Below are positions 33,748 to 41,833 of a stretch of DNA of 64,000 nt, piece by piece (positions within the stretch are counted from its first letter, which is position 1; the number at the start of each line of letters is the position of its first letter). Origin of the DNA: Streptomyces silvae (GTDB lineage: Bacteria > Actinomycetota > Actinomycetes > Streptomycetales > Streptomycetaceae); NCBI RefSeq assembly GCF_016745505.1, contig NZ_JAERUC010000111.1, positions 1-64,000 of the forward strand, read 5' to 3'. The translations under genes were made by a program, and so were the position numbers. Under the pieces are notes generated by a model, which saw only the letters and a list, made by a program, of their open reading frames with translations, made no database searches and had not been told where the DNA came from.

Positions 33748-34410
33748 CTACGAGCCTTCGGTGCGCGGGAAGGACACCTCCACGCGACGGTTCTTCTTGC
33801 GGCCTTCTTCGGTGTCGTTGCTGGCGATCGGGTACTGCTCGCCGTAACCGCGGATCTCGAACGTGACGCTCGGGAGCTTGGTGGCCAGCACCCCTTGCAC
33901 GGCGTTCGCCCGCTGCTTGGACAGGACGTCGCCGTGGGCGGACGACCCGAGGTTGTCCGTGAAGCCGAAGACGCGCACCTTCGGGGCGTTCTGGGTCTGG
34001 ATCTCCGTGGCGATCGCGTTGATACGGGCCGTGGCCTCGCTGCTCAGCTTGGCGCTGTCCTTGCCGAAGAGGACCTCGGCCTGAAGGGCGAAGGTGATGT
34101 CGGCGTTGGTGTCCTCGCGGCGTTCCTCACCGCCCATGTCCTCGACGATGGACTTGATGTCGAGCACGCGGACGTCGCCGAGGGTCGCCCCGTCGCCGAG
34201 CATGAGCCCGGGCGAGTTGGCGTCGACCTCGACGGGGGGCGAGGCGCTCGGCACGGCGGTGGGGTTGTCGTCCGCCGAGGCCGAGGTGGCACCCCAGAGA
34301 GTCGAGGTGCCGAGGACGACCGCCGCGGCGGCGCAGAGACCGATGCGGCATCGGAGTGCGCCGCGGGGTGCGGCTGGTGTGGGGGTGAGTGGCTGCATGG
34401 CGGTCGTCAC
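33748..34410 (-). CDS. OmpA-domain peptidoglycan-binding protein
   Basis: A 220-aa exported protein: signal peptide (about residues 18-50, AAAAVVLGTSTLWGATSASA), a short linker, and an OmpA C-terminal domain at about residues 108-218 (EVLFGKDSAKLSSEATARINAIA, VFGFTDNLGSSAHGDVLSKQRANAV, GYGEQYPIASNDTEEGRKKNRRVEV). That domain binds diaminopimelate in peptidoglycan. GTG 34410 overlaps the upstream stop (GTGA), so it is coupled to the lipoprotein gene. In a Gram-positive Tad locus it may tether the pilus apparatus to the wall. Confidence 0.88.
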   Translation of the reverse strand: MTTAMQPLTPTPAAPRGALRCRIGLCAAAAVVLGTSTLWGATSASADDNPTAVPSASPPVEVDANSPGLMLGDGATLGDVRVLDIKSIVEDMGGEERREDTNADITFALQAEVLFGKDSAKLSSEATARINAIATEIQTQNAPKVRVFGFTDNLGSSAHGDVLSKQRANAVQGVLATKLPSVTFEIRGYGEQYPIASNDTEEGRKKNRRVEVSFPRTEGS

Positions 34411-34997
34411 CCCGAGATCTTGATCGTCGCGGTGGGCATGGTCGGGATCTGGAAGTCGACCTCGGTGGTGCTCTGCGGCGGGGCGGGGAACTGGACGAAG
34501 AACGGCGCGGTCTTTCCTGGCGCAATGCCTGTGGTGAACGCCGTGCAGAGGCACCTTCCGTCCGTGTCCCGCAGAGTCAGGTAGCGCTTCTTGCCCGCCT
34601 GATCCACCAAGGAAGCACCGGCAACGGAGGCGCCGTTGCTCACCATTTCCTGCTCGGTCCCCTGCCAGCCCGGAGCGGTGAACTGTTGCTTCGAACCGTT
34701 CGTCACACTGCCCTTGACCGTGACGAATCCGCCGGAATCCCTCTCGGCCGAGTTGACTACCAGCTCGATTTCGCCCGGTCCCTTCACGCTAGCCAGGACA
34801 ACTGAGGGGTCGGCGCTTTCCTCCGTGTCCGGGGACTTCGGCTTCTGCGACGCAGAGGAATTGGACTCTTTCTGCTCACTTCCCGGCTTGTCCGAACCGT
34901 CATCGCCACCACAAGCCGTCAGGACGACAGCCATGGCTACGGAGGCGGCAGCGACGGCGGCCCCCTTGAAGCGAATCCGGGTCATGGCTGCACGCAT
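34407..34997 (-). CDS. Lipoprotein in the flp operon
   Basis: A 196-aa lipoprotein with signal peptide and lipobox VVLTAC (about residue 26), a charged linker (SNSSASQKPKSPDTEESAD) and a strand-rich domain with two cysteines in GRCLCTAF. ATG 34997 has GAGAGG 9 nt upstream. It lies between the TadG-like gene (27 nt) and the OmpA gene (overlap). A role in pilus assembly is inferred from position only. Confidence 0.85.
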   Translation of the reverse strand: MRAAMTRIRFKGAAVAAASVAMAVVLTACGGDDGSDKPGSEQKESNSSASQKPKSPDTEESADPSVVLASVKGPGEIELVVNSAERDSGGFVTVKGSVTNGSKQQFTAPGWQGTEQEMVSNGASVAGASLVDQAGKKRYLTLRDTDGRCLCTAFTTGIAPGKTAPFFVQFPAPPQSTTEVDFQIPTMPTATIKISG

Positions 34998-35024
34998 CGG
35001 CGTGTTCCTCTCGGTGACGTTCAC

Positions 35025-35618
35025 TTACTTGTCGGCCAGGTGGACGGAGAACAGGTCTGCCAGGTCCGGCAGGAGGTTGAGGTTCTTCGGGTCGATATCG
35101 AAGTCCAAGTCTTCGTCATCGCATACGGCTTTGTACGCCTTCTGCCCCTCGGACTCGTCCGTGTCGCCGTCATCGTCATCCGCCGGGAGGCTCGGCGCGG
35201 GACGTGTGTCCTCTTCGATGCGGCAGCGCGGCTCGATCACCGCCCTGGCGGTGGCTTCGGCCTTCTGCGTCTTGGTGCTGGCGATCACCGAGCTGCCGAC
35301 GGTCCGATTGGTCTCGACCTTGACCGTGTACGACGCCTCCGGCCAGTAGTCCGCGTCGCACGTGACCGTGCGGGCGTCGTTGGCCGCCGCGAGCCGGTCG
35401 GCTGCGGAGCACGACCCCAGTTTGATGTCCCGGCCGCTCAGCAGGTCGTCCCACGCGTCGAAGTCGAAGGCCCCAGGCCAGCTCCACTCGTCCCGTGCGT
35501 CCTGGGCCGCCGCCAGAGCCGCGGCGTCGGCGGCCGTCCGGGCCTCGTTCTTCTTCATCGACGCCTGGCCGACGGCGAAGTAGGCGAACGCAAGGAAGAG
35601 CAGGCCCGCCACCACCAT
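35025..35618 (-). CDS. TadG-like pseudopilin-type pilus assembly protein, start unresolved
   Basis: At least 197 aa: an N-terminal hydrophobic helix (MVVAGLLFLAFAYFAVGQA), then the typical ARTAADAAALAAAQ of TadG/Rv3654c-type proteins and an acidic secreted C-terminus with an Asp/Glu run near residue 160. Protein-like sequence continues upstream of the first ATG (GQAFPIYI, normally part of the conserved N-terminus), yet no ATG, GTG or TTG lies in frame between it and the flp stop at 35666. A non-standard start, a frameshift or a sequence error is implied. Confidence 0.75.
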   Translation of the reverse strand: MVVAGLLFLAFAYFAVGQASMKKNEARTAADAAALAAAQDARDEWSWPGAFDFDAWDDLLSGRDIKLGSCSAADRLAAANDARTVTCDADYWPEASYTVKVETNRTVGSSVIASTKTQKAEATARAVIEPRCRIEEDTRPAPSLPADDDDGDTDESEGQKAYKAVCDDEDLDFDIDPKNLNLLPDLADLFSVHLADK

Positions 35619-35665
35619 GATGTAGATGGGGAAAGCCTGCCCTGCCTCGCTGGTCCCTCTGGCGA

Positions 35666-35902
35666 TTACTCGCCGCCTTCGCCACCGCCCGTGATCTTGC
35701 CGATCTGCGTGGTGATCGCGCCGGCGATCGCACTGCCGAAGTTCGTCGTCATGAGCACCCCGATGATCGCCACGACCACCACGATGATGCCCAGGTACTC
35801 CACCGCGCCCTGCCCGCGGTCCGCCCGGGCCTTCATGCGCTCGACGGACGTGTTCGCCCAGACCTTGGCGTTGACGGACGCCTTCAGCATCAGCTTGCTC
35901 AT
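35666..35902 (-). CDS. flp: Flp/Tad major pilin
   Basis: A 78-aa Flp-family prepilin with a 31-residue basic leader, then ADRG/QGAVEYLG with E at +5 and Y at +6 of the peptidase site, a hydrophobic helix (IIVVVVAIIGVLMTTNF) and a short Gly/Glu tail. It would be cleaved by the prepilin peptidase at 15.3 kb and polymerised by TadA/B/C. GGAGGGG lies 6 nt before the ATG. It is transcribed from its own operator-linked promoter. Confidence 0.93.
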   Translation of the reverse strand: MSKLMLKASVNAKVWANTSVERMKARADRGQGAVEYLGIIVVVVAIIGVLMTTNFGSAIAGAITTQIGKITGGGEGGE

Positions 35903-36011
35903 GGTGTTCCCCTCCGGGTTCGGCCGACCGTGTGCCGGCCGACGCGTAAGTCTCTGTGGTGCCCCCTGCGTTACCGGCTTCCTCCTGGCCGGTGCCGTCG
36001 GTGACATGAGA

Positions 36012-36085
36012 AACGTACGGCCGGACACCCCGTGCGGCGCAGGGCCCCAGGGCCCAAAGCCGGGCCCAAAGCGCGCGTTGGGCCC
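36012..36085. promoter_or_regulatory. Palindromic operator copy 7 with extra half-sites, flp promoter
   Basis: CAGGGCCC-CA-GGGCCCAA at 36040-36057. Further half-sites lie at 36062-36069 (12 bp upstream, same orientation, as in copy 5) and 36078-36085. On the minus strand TACGTT (36017-36012) starts 23 nt from the operator edge; the predicted start is near 36005, with a leader of about 100 nt before flp. Confidence 0.7.
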
Positions 36086-36105
36086 GTCCCCTCGTTCTCC
36101 CCCGT

Positions 36106-37185
36106 TCAGCCATGGCGGCCTGTCCCCCTCGTCCCAGGTCCCGGGCCCGGCGCCGTGCCGAGCCAGCGGGCGATCGCTTCGCTGCGGCTGGTGCTGTGCA
36201 GCTTGGTGAAGATCCTGTTGATGTGGTTCTTGACTGTCTTCTCGCTGATGAAGCAGGTGGCGGCGATCTGGTGGTTGCTCATCCCGGACGCGATGAGCTC
36301 CATGACCTCCGCCTCCCTCGAACTCAGGTCGTACTGCTGCCTGTTGGGCGTCGGCAGCCGGTGAGAGCTTCCCTCAGTCGAAGACTGTGCCACAACAGGT
36401 TGCAGTTGCGAAAGGCTTTCCGGTGGGCCCGCAGGTCGCGCGCCGGGCGGGCCGGCCGGCGGTGCGGTGTGCGGGGCGCTCCCCGGTGCCTGCGGCGCGT
36501 GGCCGGGGCTTCCGTGGGGGGCGCCGGGCGCCAGCGCCGTCCCCAGGCCTTCCGGGAGGTTCCTCGGGGCCTGGTCGGGGCCTTGGCGCATATGGGCGAG
36601 CAGGGCGTTGGCCGCGGTGGTGGTGAAGGGGGCCCGGCCGTTCTTCGTGTCCCGTACGGACTGGACGAGCTCGTCCGCCGTGAATTCGCCGTGGACCAGG
36701 TAGCCGCCCGCGCCCAGGCGCAGCGCCTCGTGGACGATGTCGCTCTCACGGCTGTAGGTCAGCATCATCACAGGTGCAACCTGCACCAGGTGGGGCAAGG
36801 CGGAGATGCCGTCCACCCCGGGCATCCGTACGTCGAGCAGGACGACGTCGGGCCGGTGGCGGACGGCGGCCTCGTAGGCCTGGCGGCCGTCCGCGGCCTC
36901 GGCGACGACCTCGATGTCGGCGCGGCCGCTGAGCAGGACGCCCAGGCCGGCGCGTACGACGGGGTTGTCGTCGGCGACCACGACCCGCAGGGGGCCGGGG
37001 GACGGCACGTCGGGGCCGCTGGGGAACGGGGGCATAGATTCGGCTGCCGGGGCGTGCGGGGCGGCCGGGAATCCGGGGGAGCTGCACTCCGTGCTGAGGG
37101 GGTTGGAGTGCGGGGAGGTGTGCTGGGAGACGTGGTTCTGCGAGGCCCAGTTCTGGCCCGAAGCGCGGGAGACGTCGTCCGGCAT
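36106..37185 (-). CDS. NarL/FixJ-type response regulator of the Tad locus
   Basis: A 359-aa protein. After an unusual Pro/Ser-rich N-terminal extension of about 65 residues comes a receiver domain (VVVADDN, phosphorylatable Asp in VVLLDVRMPG, LTYSRES). A long Pro/Gly-rich linker (about 200-270) leads to a LuxR-type HTH (LSSREAEVMELIASGMSNHQIA, SEKTVKNHINRIFTKL). GGAGG lies 7 nt upstream of the ATG. It lies 81 nt after the kinase gene at the end of the tad operon. It is the best candidate to bind the 8-2-8 palindromes of this region. Confidence 0.92.
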   Translation of the reverse strand: MPDDVSRASGQNWASQNHVSQHTSPHSNPLSTECSSPGFPAAPHAPAAESMPPFPSGPDVPSPGPLRVVVADDNPVVRAGLGVLLSGRADIEVVAEAADGRQAYEAAVRHRPDVVLLDVRMPGVDGISALPHLVQVAPVMMLTYSRESDIVHEALRLGAGGYLVHGEFTADELVQSVRDTKNGRAPFTTTAANALLAHMRQGPDQAPRNLPEGLGTALAPGAPHGSPGHAPQAPGSAPHTAPPAGPPGARPAGPPESLSQLQPVVAQSSTEGSSHRLPTPNRQQYDLSSREAEVMELIASGMSNHQIAATCFISEKTVKNHINRIFTKLHSTSRSEAIARWLGTAPGPGPGTRGTGRHG

Positions 37186-37266
37186 TCTGCGACCTCCTCT
37201 CAGGTGTGGTGGGGACGAAGGAGCGGGGAGCGGAGCAGGAGCGGTGGGGCGGTCGAGCGGGTGCGG

Positions 37267-38604
37267 TTACGGGCTTGCGGCCGGGCCCGGCCCTGGAGCA
37301 GAGGCGGTCACCGGGGGCGGCGACAGGGCCGCGACGGGGAGTTCCAGGCGGACCTCCGTGCCCTTGGCCGCCCTGCCCTTGCCGATGCGGATGCGGGCCC
37401 CGATGGAGGCCGCGCGCTCGACCATGCCGACGAGGCCGAAGTGGCCGGCCCGTCGGAGGTCGTCGAGGGTGGTGCCGGCGGGGAGGCCCCGGCCGTCGTC
37501 GTACACGCTGACGCGCAGGACGTCGCCCTTGATGCCGGCCAGGACGGCGAGGTAGGTGGGGTGGGCGTGCCGGTGGGCGTTCTCCATGGCTTCGGAGGCG
37601 ACGGTGAGCAGCTGGCGGGCGACGATGTGCGGTACCGGCGGGACCGGGGTGTCGCCAAGGGTGCGGAAGACGGTGCTCGTCCCGTGGCGGCGGGAGAAGT
37701 CGTCGGCGCGGGCGCGGAGTTCGGCGACGATGTCGACCCCGCCGTCCAGGCCGGACTCGCGGCGCAGGTCGGAGAGGAGTTCGCGGGATTCGGCGGCGGC
37801 GCGGCGGGCCGAGCGGGCGACCAGTTCGGCCTGGTGCCGGACGGTGAGAGGGTCCATCCGGTCGGAGGAGTGGGCCAGGCCGTCGGCTGCCAGGGCCAGG
37901 CCGTGGAGGGTCTTGGCGACGGAGTCGTGCATCTCGCGGGCGAGGCGGGCGCGTTCGTCCTCGACGGCCACGCTGACGGCGAGGCGGGCGCGGGTCTCGG
38001 TGAGGGCCTGGCTGGCCGCGCCGACGCGGAGCATCAGGTTGCGCAGGGCGACGCCGACGGCTCCGGCGAGGACGCAGAAGCCGGGCAGCAGGAGCACGGA
38101 GGCCAGGCCGCCGGCCTGGAGCTTGTCCTCCGCGCCGTAGGCCGCGGCCAGGATCAGGCCCTGTACGGCGGCGAAGACGCCGGCCGCTCGCCAGCCGTAG
38201 AGCAGTCCGGCCAGGAGGGGCGTGCAGACGACGGCGTATCCGAGGGTCGAGTCGGGTGTGGCGGTGAACAGGAGCAGGGCGCCGAAGACCGTGTCGGCGC
38301 CGAGCAGGAGCGGGGAGCGTACGAGGAGCGGCCCGAAGCGTTCCCAGTCGCGGTAGAGGGCGTACGAGCCGACGAAGGTGACCAGGACGGCGGAGGCGAC
38401 CAGCCAGCTCGCGAGGCCGGGTGCGGTGTTGTCGAGGGCCTGCGGGGTGCCGATGGCGATCATGGCCAGCCGGAAGAGGAACACCTGGCGGGCCAGCGCC
38501 GAGAGGGCGTTGACCTGGATGGAGACCGTGGGTGTCGGACCGGCGGGGGTGGAGAGGGCGGCGTGTCGCGATTCCTCGGCGCCCGGGTGCAGGGAGATCG
38601 TCAT
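37267..38604 (-). CDS. Sensor histidine kinase (HisKA_3) of the Tad locus
   Basis: A 445-aa kinase. Six or so hydrophobic helices (about residues 38-190) form a membrane sensor with little extracytoplasmic sequence. The HisKA_3 domain has the phosphoacceptor in LAREMHDSVAKTLHG (His at about 226), followed by the HATPase_c domain (ASEAMENAHRHAHP N-box, VYDDGRGLP, GHFGLVGMVERAA). It lies 10 nt after tadC and is paired with the response regulator downstream. Confidence 0.92.
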   Translation of the reverse strand: MTISLHPGAEESRHAALSTPAGPTPTVSIQVNALSALARQVFLFRLAMIAIGTPQALDNTAPGLASWLVASAVLVTFVGSYALYRDWERFGPLLVRSPLLLGADTVFGALLLFTATPDSTLGYAVVCTPLLAGLLYGWRAAGVFAAVQGLILAAAYGAEDKLQAGGLASVLLLPGFCVLAGAVGVALRNLMLRVGAASQALTETRARLAVSVAVEDERARLAREMHDSVAKTLHGLALAADGLAHSSDRMDPLTVRHQAELVARSARRAAAESRELLSDLRRESGLDGGVDIVAELRARADDFSRRHGTSTVFRTLGDTPVPPVPHIVARQLLTVASEAMENAHRHAHPTYLAVLAGIKGDVLRVSVYDDGRGLPAGTTLDDLRRAGHFGLVGMVERAASIGARIRIGKGRAAKGTEVRLELPVAALSPPPVTASAPGPGPAASP

Positions 38605-38614
38605 CGGCGGCCGC

Positions 38615-39502
38615 TCACTCCCCTGTGAGGGATCCGAGGTTGGTGTCGGATCCGAGCAGCATGGCCGCGCCCATGAGGATCATGGTCGCGGGGATCATGA
38701 AGGTGGTGACCATCAGGGTGGCCTTGGGGACCGCCTTGGCGGCCTTGCGCCGGGCGTTCTGCGCGTCGGTGCGGCGCATGTCGTTGGCGATGGCGATGAG
38801 GGTGTCGACGATCGGCGCGCCCAGTTCCTCACCCTGCTGGAGTGCGGTGACGAACATGGCGACCTGTTCGGAGTCGTTGCGTCGGCGCAGTTCGTCGAAG
38901 GCCTGGCGGCGGCTGACGCCCATGTCCATCTGGCGCAGGGTGATGCGGAGTTCGTCGGACCAGGGGCCCTGGTACTTCTCGGCGACCCGGTCGAGGGCCT
39001 GCCGGAAGCCGAGGCCCGCGGAGACCACGACGGCGAGGACGTCCAGGAAGTCGGGGAGGGTGCGGTCGATGTCGTCGCGGCGCTTGCGGACGGCGGCCCA
39101 GATCCCGACCTCGCCCCAGAACAGGCCGAAGGCGATCATGAACAGGGCCATGAAGATCTTGCCGCTGCTGAGCATCGCGAACGCGGCGAAGCCGCCGAGG
39201 GCGCTGTAGACGGCGCGGCGGGCGGCGTAGCGGTCGATGGTGAGGCCGCCGGGGTTGCCCGCCATGTCGATCTTGCGGCGTTTCTCGTTGACCTTCTTGG
39301 GGCCCATCAGCCGCAGGACCAGGGGGGCCCAGCGCATGCCGAGCCGGTCGATGCCGGAGCCGACGGCGGTGGTGCGGGTCGAGCCGACTTCGAGGGCGAG
39401 GGCGAGGTCTCCGGGGAGGGTGGCCTCTGCGCGGTACATCCGTACGCCCTTGAAGACGCCGAACACACTGAGGCCGACGACGAGAGCGAGCAGCAGTTCC
39501 AT
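38615..39502 (-). CDS. tadC: TadC-like inner-membrane platform protein
   Basis: A 295-aa T2SSF-domain protein: N-terminal helix, basic cytoplasmic region, helices at about 100-140, the conserved DRTLPDFLDVLAVVVSAGLGFRQALDRVA segment and a C-terminal helix (VTTFMIPATMILMGAAMLL). With TadB it forms the membrane platform for Flp pilus polymerisation by TadA. It lies 13 nt downstream of tadB. Confidence 0.92.
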   Translation of the reverse strand: MELLLALVVGLSVFGVFKGVRMYRAEATLPGDLALALEVGSTRTTAVGSGIDRLGMRWAPLVLRLMGPKKVNEKRRKIDMAGNPGGLTIDRYAARRAVYSALGGFAAFAMLSSGKIFMALFMIAFGLFWGEVGIWAAVRKRRDDIDRTLPDFLDVLAVVVSAGLGFRQALDRVAEKYQGPWSDELRITLRQMDMGVSRRQAFDELRRRNDSEQVAMFVTALQQGEELGAPIVDTLIAIANDMRRTDAQNARRKAAKAVPKATLMVTTFMIPATMILMGAAMLLGSDTNLGSLTGE

Positions 39503-39515
39503 ACCGGTCCCCTCC

Positions 39516-40451
39516 TCAGATATCGATCTTGGAAATGCGGCGGATGGCGATGAAGCCGAGGGCGTAGAGGCCGAGCGAGATGAGGACCGCGATCTGGCCG
39601 GCGACGGATCCGGTCATCCGGTCGAGTGCTCCGGGGATGATCGAGTTCACGAGGAGCAGGGCGCCGACCCCGATGGCGGGGACGGCGTACGCGGTGGTGT
39701 TGACCTGGGAGAGCTGGGTGCGGACCTCGCGCCGGGTCTCCTTGCGTTCCTCCAGGGTGATGGTGAGGTTGCGCAGGGAGGAGACGACCTGGCCGCCGGC
39801 CCGGTTGGAGAGGATCAGCGTGGAGACGAGGACGACGAGTTCACGGGAGGGCAGGCGTTCGGCGAGCTCGCCGAGTGCGTCGTCGAGGGTGCGGCCGACG
39901 CCGAGCTGGTCGGCGACCACCCGGAGTTCGTCACCGGCGGGTGCTTCGAGTTCGTCCGCGGCCATGGCGATGGACGTACGCAGGGAGAGCCCGGCCTGGG
40001 TGGCGTTGGCGAGCACCCGGGAGATCTCCGGCAGCTGGCTGATGAAGGCCTCGGTGCGTTTGGTGCGGTGCCAGTTCAGGAAGGTGTTGGCGCCCCAGAT
40101 CGCGGCGAGTCCGGCGAGCGGGCCGAAGAAGGCGGCCAGGACGGAGGCCGCGATGAGCCAGAGGGCGGCCACCGAGGCCAGGACGTAGAGGAAGTACTCG
40201 CCCGGGGTGAGGTCGAGGCCGGTGGCCGCGAGCTTCAGCTCGATCCTCTTGCCCAGCTTCGTACGGCGCAGTCTGCGGTCGAGCCCCCGGAAGCGGCGCT
40301 GCGGGCCCATGTCGATCTGGCCGGTCGAGGAGAGCCGGTCGACGAGGGCTTCGCGCTGGGCCTTGCCCGAGGTGTAGGCGTGCAGGCCCAGGACGCCGAG
40401 TACGCAGCACAGCAGCGTGACGCCGATGGTGAGCGGTGCGAGGTTGTCCAT
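39516..40451 (-). CDS. tadB: TadB-like inner-membrane platform protein
   Basis: A 311-aa T2SSF-domain protein with an N-terminal helix (TIGVTLLCCVLGVLGLHAY), two mid helices (about 90-125), the soluble segment SQLPEISRVLANATQAGLSLRTSIAMAADEL and two C-terminal helices. It partners TadC and the TadA ATPase. It starts 10 nt after the tadA stop. Confidence 0.92.
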   Translation of the reverse strand: MDNLAPLTIGVTLLCCVLGVLGLHAYTSGKAQREALVDRLSSTGQIDMGPQRRFRGLDRRLRRTKLGKRIELKLAATGLDLTPGEYFLYVLASVAALWLIAASVLAAFFGPLAGLAAIWGANTFLNWHRTKRTEAFISQLPEISRVLANATQAGLSLRTSIAMAADELEAPAGDELRVVADQLGVGRTLDDALGELAERLPSRELVVLVSTLILSNRAGGQVVSSLRNLTITLEERKETRREVRTQLSQVNTTAYAVPAIGVGALLLVNSIIPGALDRMTGSVAGQIAVLISLGLYALGFIAIRRISKIDI

Positions 40452-40461
40452 GTCGGGGTAC

Positions 40462-41799
40462 CTATCTGGCCTCTCGGGTGGCGAGGTATTCGTCTGACGG
40501 GGCGACCCCGAAGGCCTGGGGGATCGGCTGTCCGGCCATGAAGAGCCGGTCGGCGATGCGGCGCGGGAGCGGGAGGGTGCGGAACTCGCCGTGGATCACG
40601 CCGTCGGTGTCCATCGGCCGGGCGTCGAACCGGGCGACGGTGACGATCCTGTACGGGTCGCGTCCGTGGGAGTCGAGGACCGCGATCTCGGTGACGCGCC
40701 GGGTGCCGTCGGCGTGCCGGGTCAGCTGGACGATGACGTCGACGGCGCTGTTGATCTGGTCGTGCAGCGCCTCGAAGGGGATCTTGATCTCGGACATCGA
40801 GGCGAGGGTCTGGAGGCGCATCAGGGCGTCCTCCGCGCTGTTGGCGTGGACGGTGGCCAGCGAACCGTCGTGGCCGGTCGACATCGCCTGGAGCATGTCG
40901 AGCGACTCGCCGCCTCGGACCTCACCGACGACGATGCGGTCGGGGCGCATACGCAGGGAGTTGCGGACCAGGTCGCGGATGGTGATCTGGCCCTTGCCCT
41001 CGACGTTCGCGGGGCGTGACTCGAGGCGGATCACATGGTTCTGCTGGAGCTGGAGTTCGGCGGAGTCCTCGATGGTGACGATGCGTTCACCTTCGGGGAT
41101 GAGCCCGGAGAGCGCGTTGAGGAGGGTGGTCTTCCCGGTGCCGGTGGCCCCGGAGACGATCACGTTGAACTTCGCCTGGACGAGTCCGGCGAGCAGCAGC
41201 AGCATCTGCTGGTCGAGCGAGCCGAAGCCGATCATCTCCTGGAGCGAGAAGGACCGGGGGAAGCGCCGGATGGTGAGTGTGGCGCCGGTGAGGGAGAGCG
41301 GCGGGATGATGACGTTGACGCGCTCACCGCTGGGCAGGCGGGCGTCGACCATCGGATTGGCCTCGTCCACGCGCCGGTTGACGGTGGAGACGATGCGTTC
41401 GATCGTCTGCATGAGCTGTTCGTGGCTGGCGAAGCGCATCGGGAGCTGCTCGACCCTGCCGCCCCGCTCGACGAAGATCTGGTCGGGTCCGTTGACCATG
41501 ATCTCCGTGATGGAGGCGTCCTCCAGGAGCGGTTCGAGGACACCGAGGCCGAGGGCCTCGTCGACGACCCGGCGGATGAGCTGGGAGCGTTCGACGGTGG
41601 AGAGGACCGGGCCCTCGCGGCTGATGATGTGGCCCAGGACGCGTTCGAGCCGGGCGCGGCGGTCGGCGGCGGCCAGCGAGGACATCTCCGCGAGGTCGAT
41701 CTCCTCCAGGAGCTTGGCGCGGTAGGTGGCGACCAGGTGGCCGTCCTCCCGTCCCCCTCCGCGCTCCTCGGGGGCGGTGATGCGTGCCCGCAGGCTCAT
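40462..41799 (-). CDS. tadA: TadA/CpaF-type pilus assembly ATPase
   Basis: A 445-aa secretion ATPase of the VirB11/CpaF family. The N-terminal domain contains EDASITEIMVNGPDQIFVE. Walker A is GATGTGKT at residues 217-224, the Asp box lies around IVTIEDSAELQL, and the Walker B/His box is RPDRIVVGEVRGGESLDMLQAMSTGHDGSLATVHANS. It powers extension of the Flp pilus and, by inference, export of the pilin-fused toxins. GAGGAG lies 8 nt upstream of the ATG. Confidence 0.95.
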   Translation of the reverse strand: MSLRARITAPEERGGGREDGHLVATYRAKLLEEIDLAEMSSLAAADRRARLERVLGHIISREGPVLSTVERSQLIRRVVDEALGLGVLEPLLEDASITEIMVNGPDQIFVERGGRVEQLPMRFASHEQLMQTIERIVSTVNRRVDEANPMVDARLPSGERVNVIIPPLSLTGATLTIRRFPRSFSLQEMIGFGSLDQQMLLLLAGLVQAKFNVIVSGATGTGKTTLLNALSGLIPEGERIVTIEDSAELQLQQNHVIRLESRPANVEGKGQITIRDLVRNSLRMRPDRIVVGEVRGGESLDMLQAMSTGHDGSLATVHANSAEDALMRLQTLASMSEIKIPFEALHDQINSAVDVIVQLTRHADGTRRVTEIAVLDSHGRDPYRIVTVARFDARPMDTDGVIHGEFRTLPLPRRIADRLFMAGQPIPQAFGVAPSDEYLATREAR

Positions 41800-41833
41800 G
41801 GGTGGTACTCCTCGGATGGGATGGGGGGTGCGC

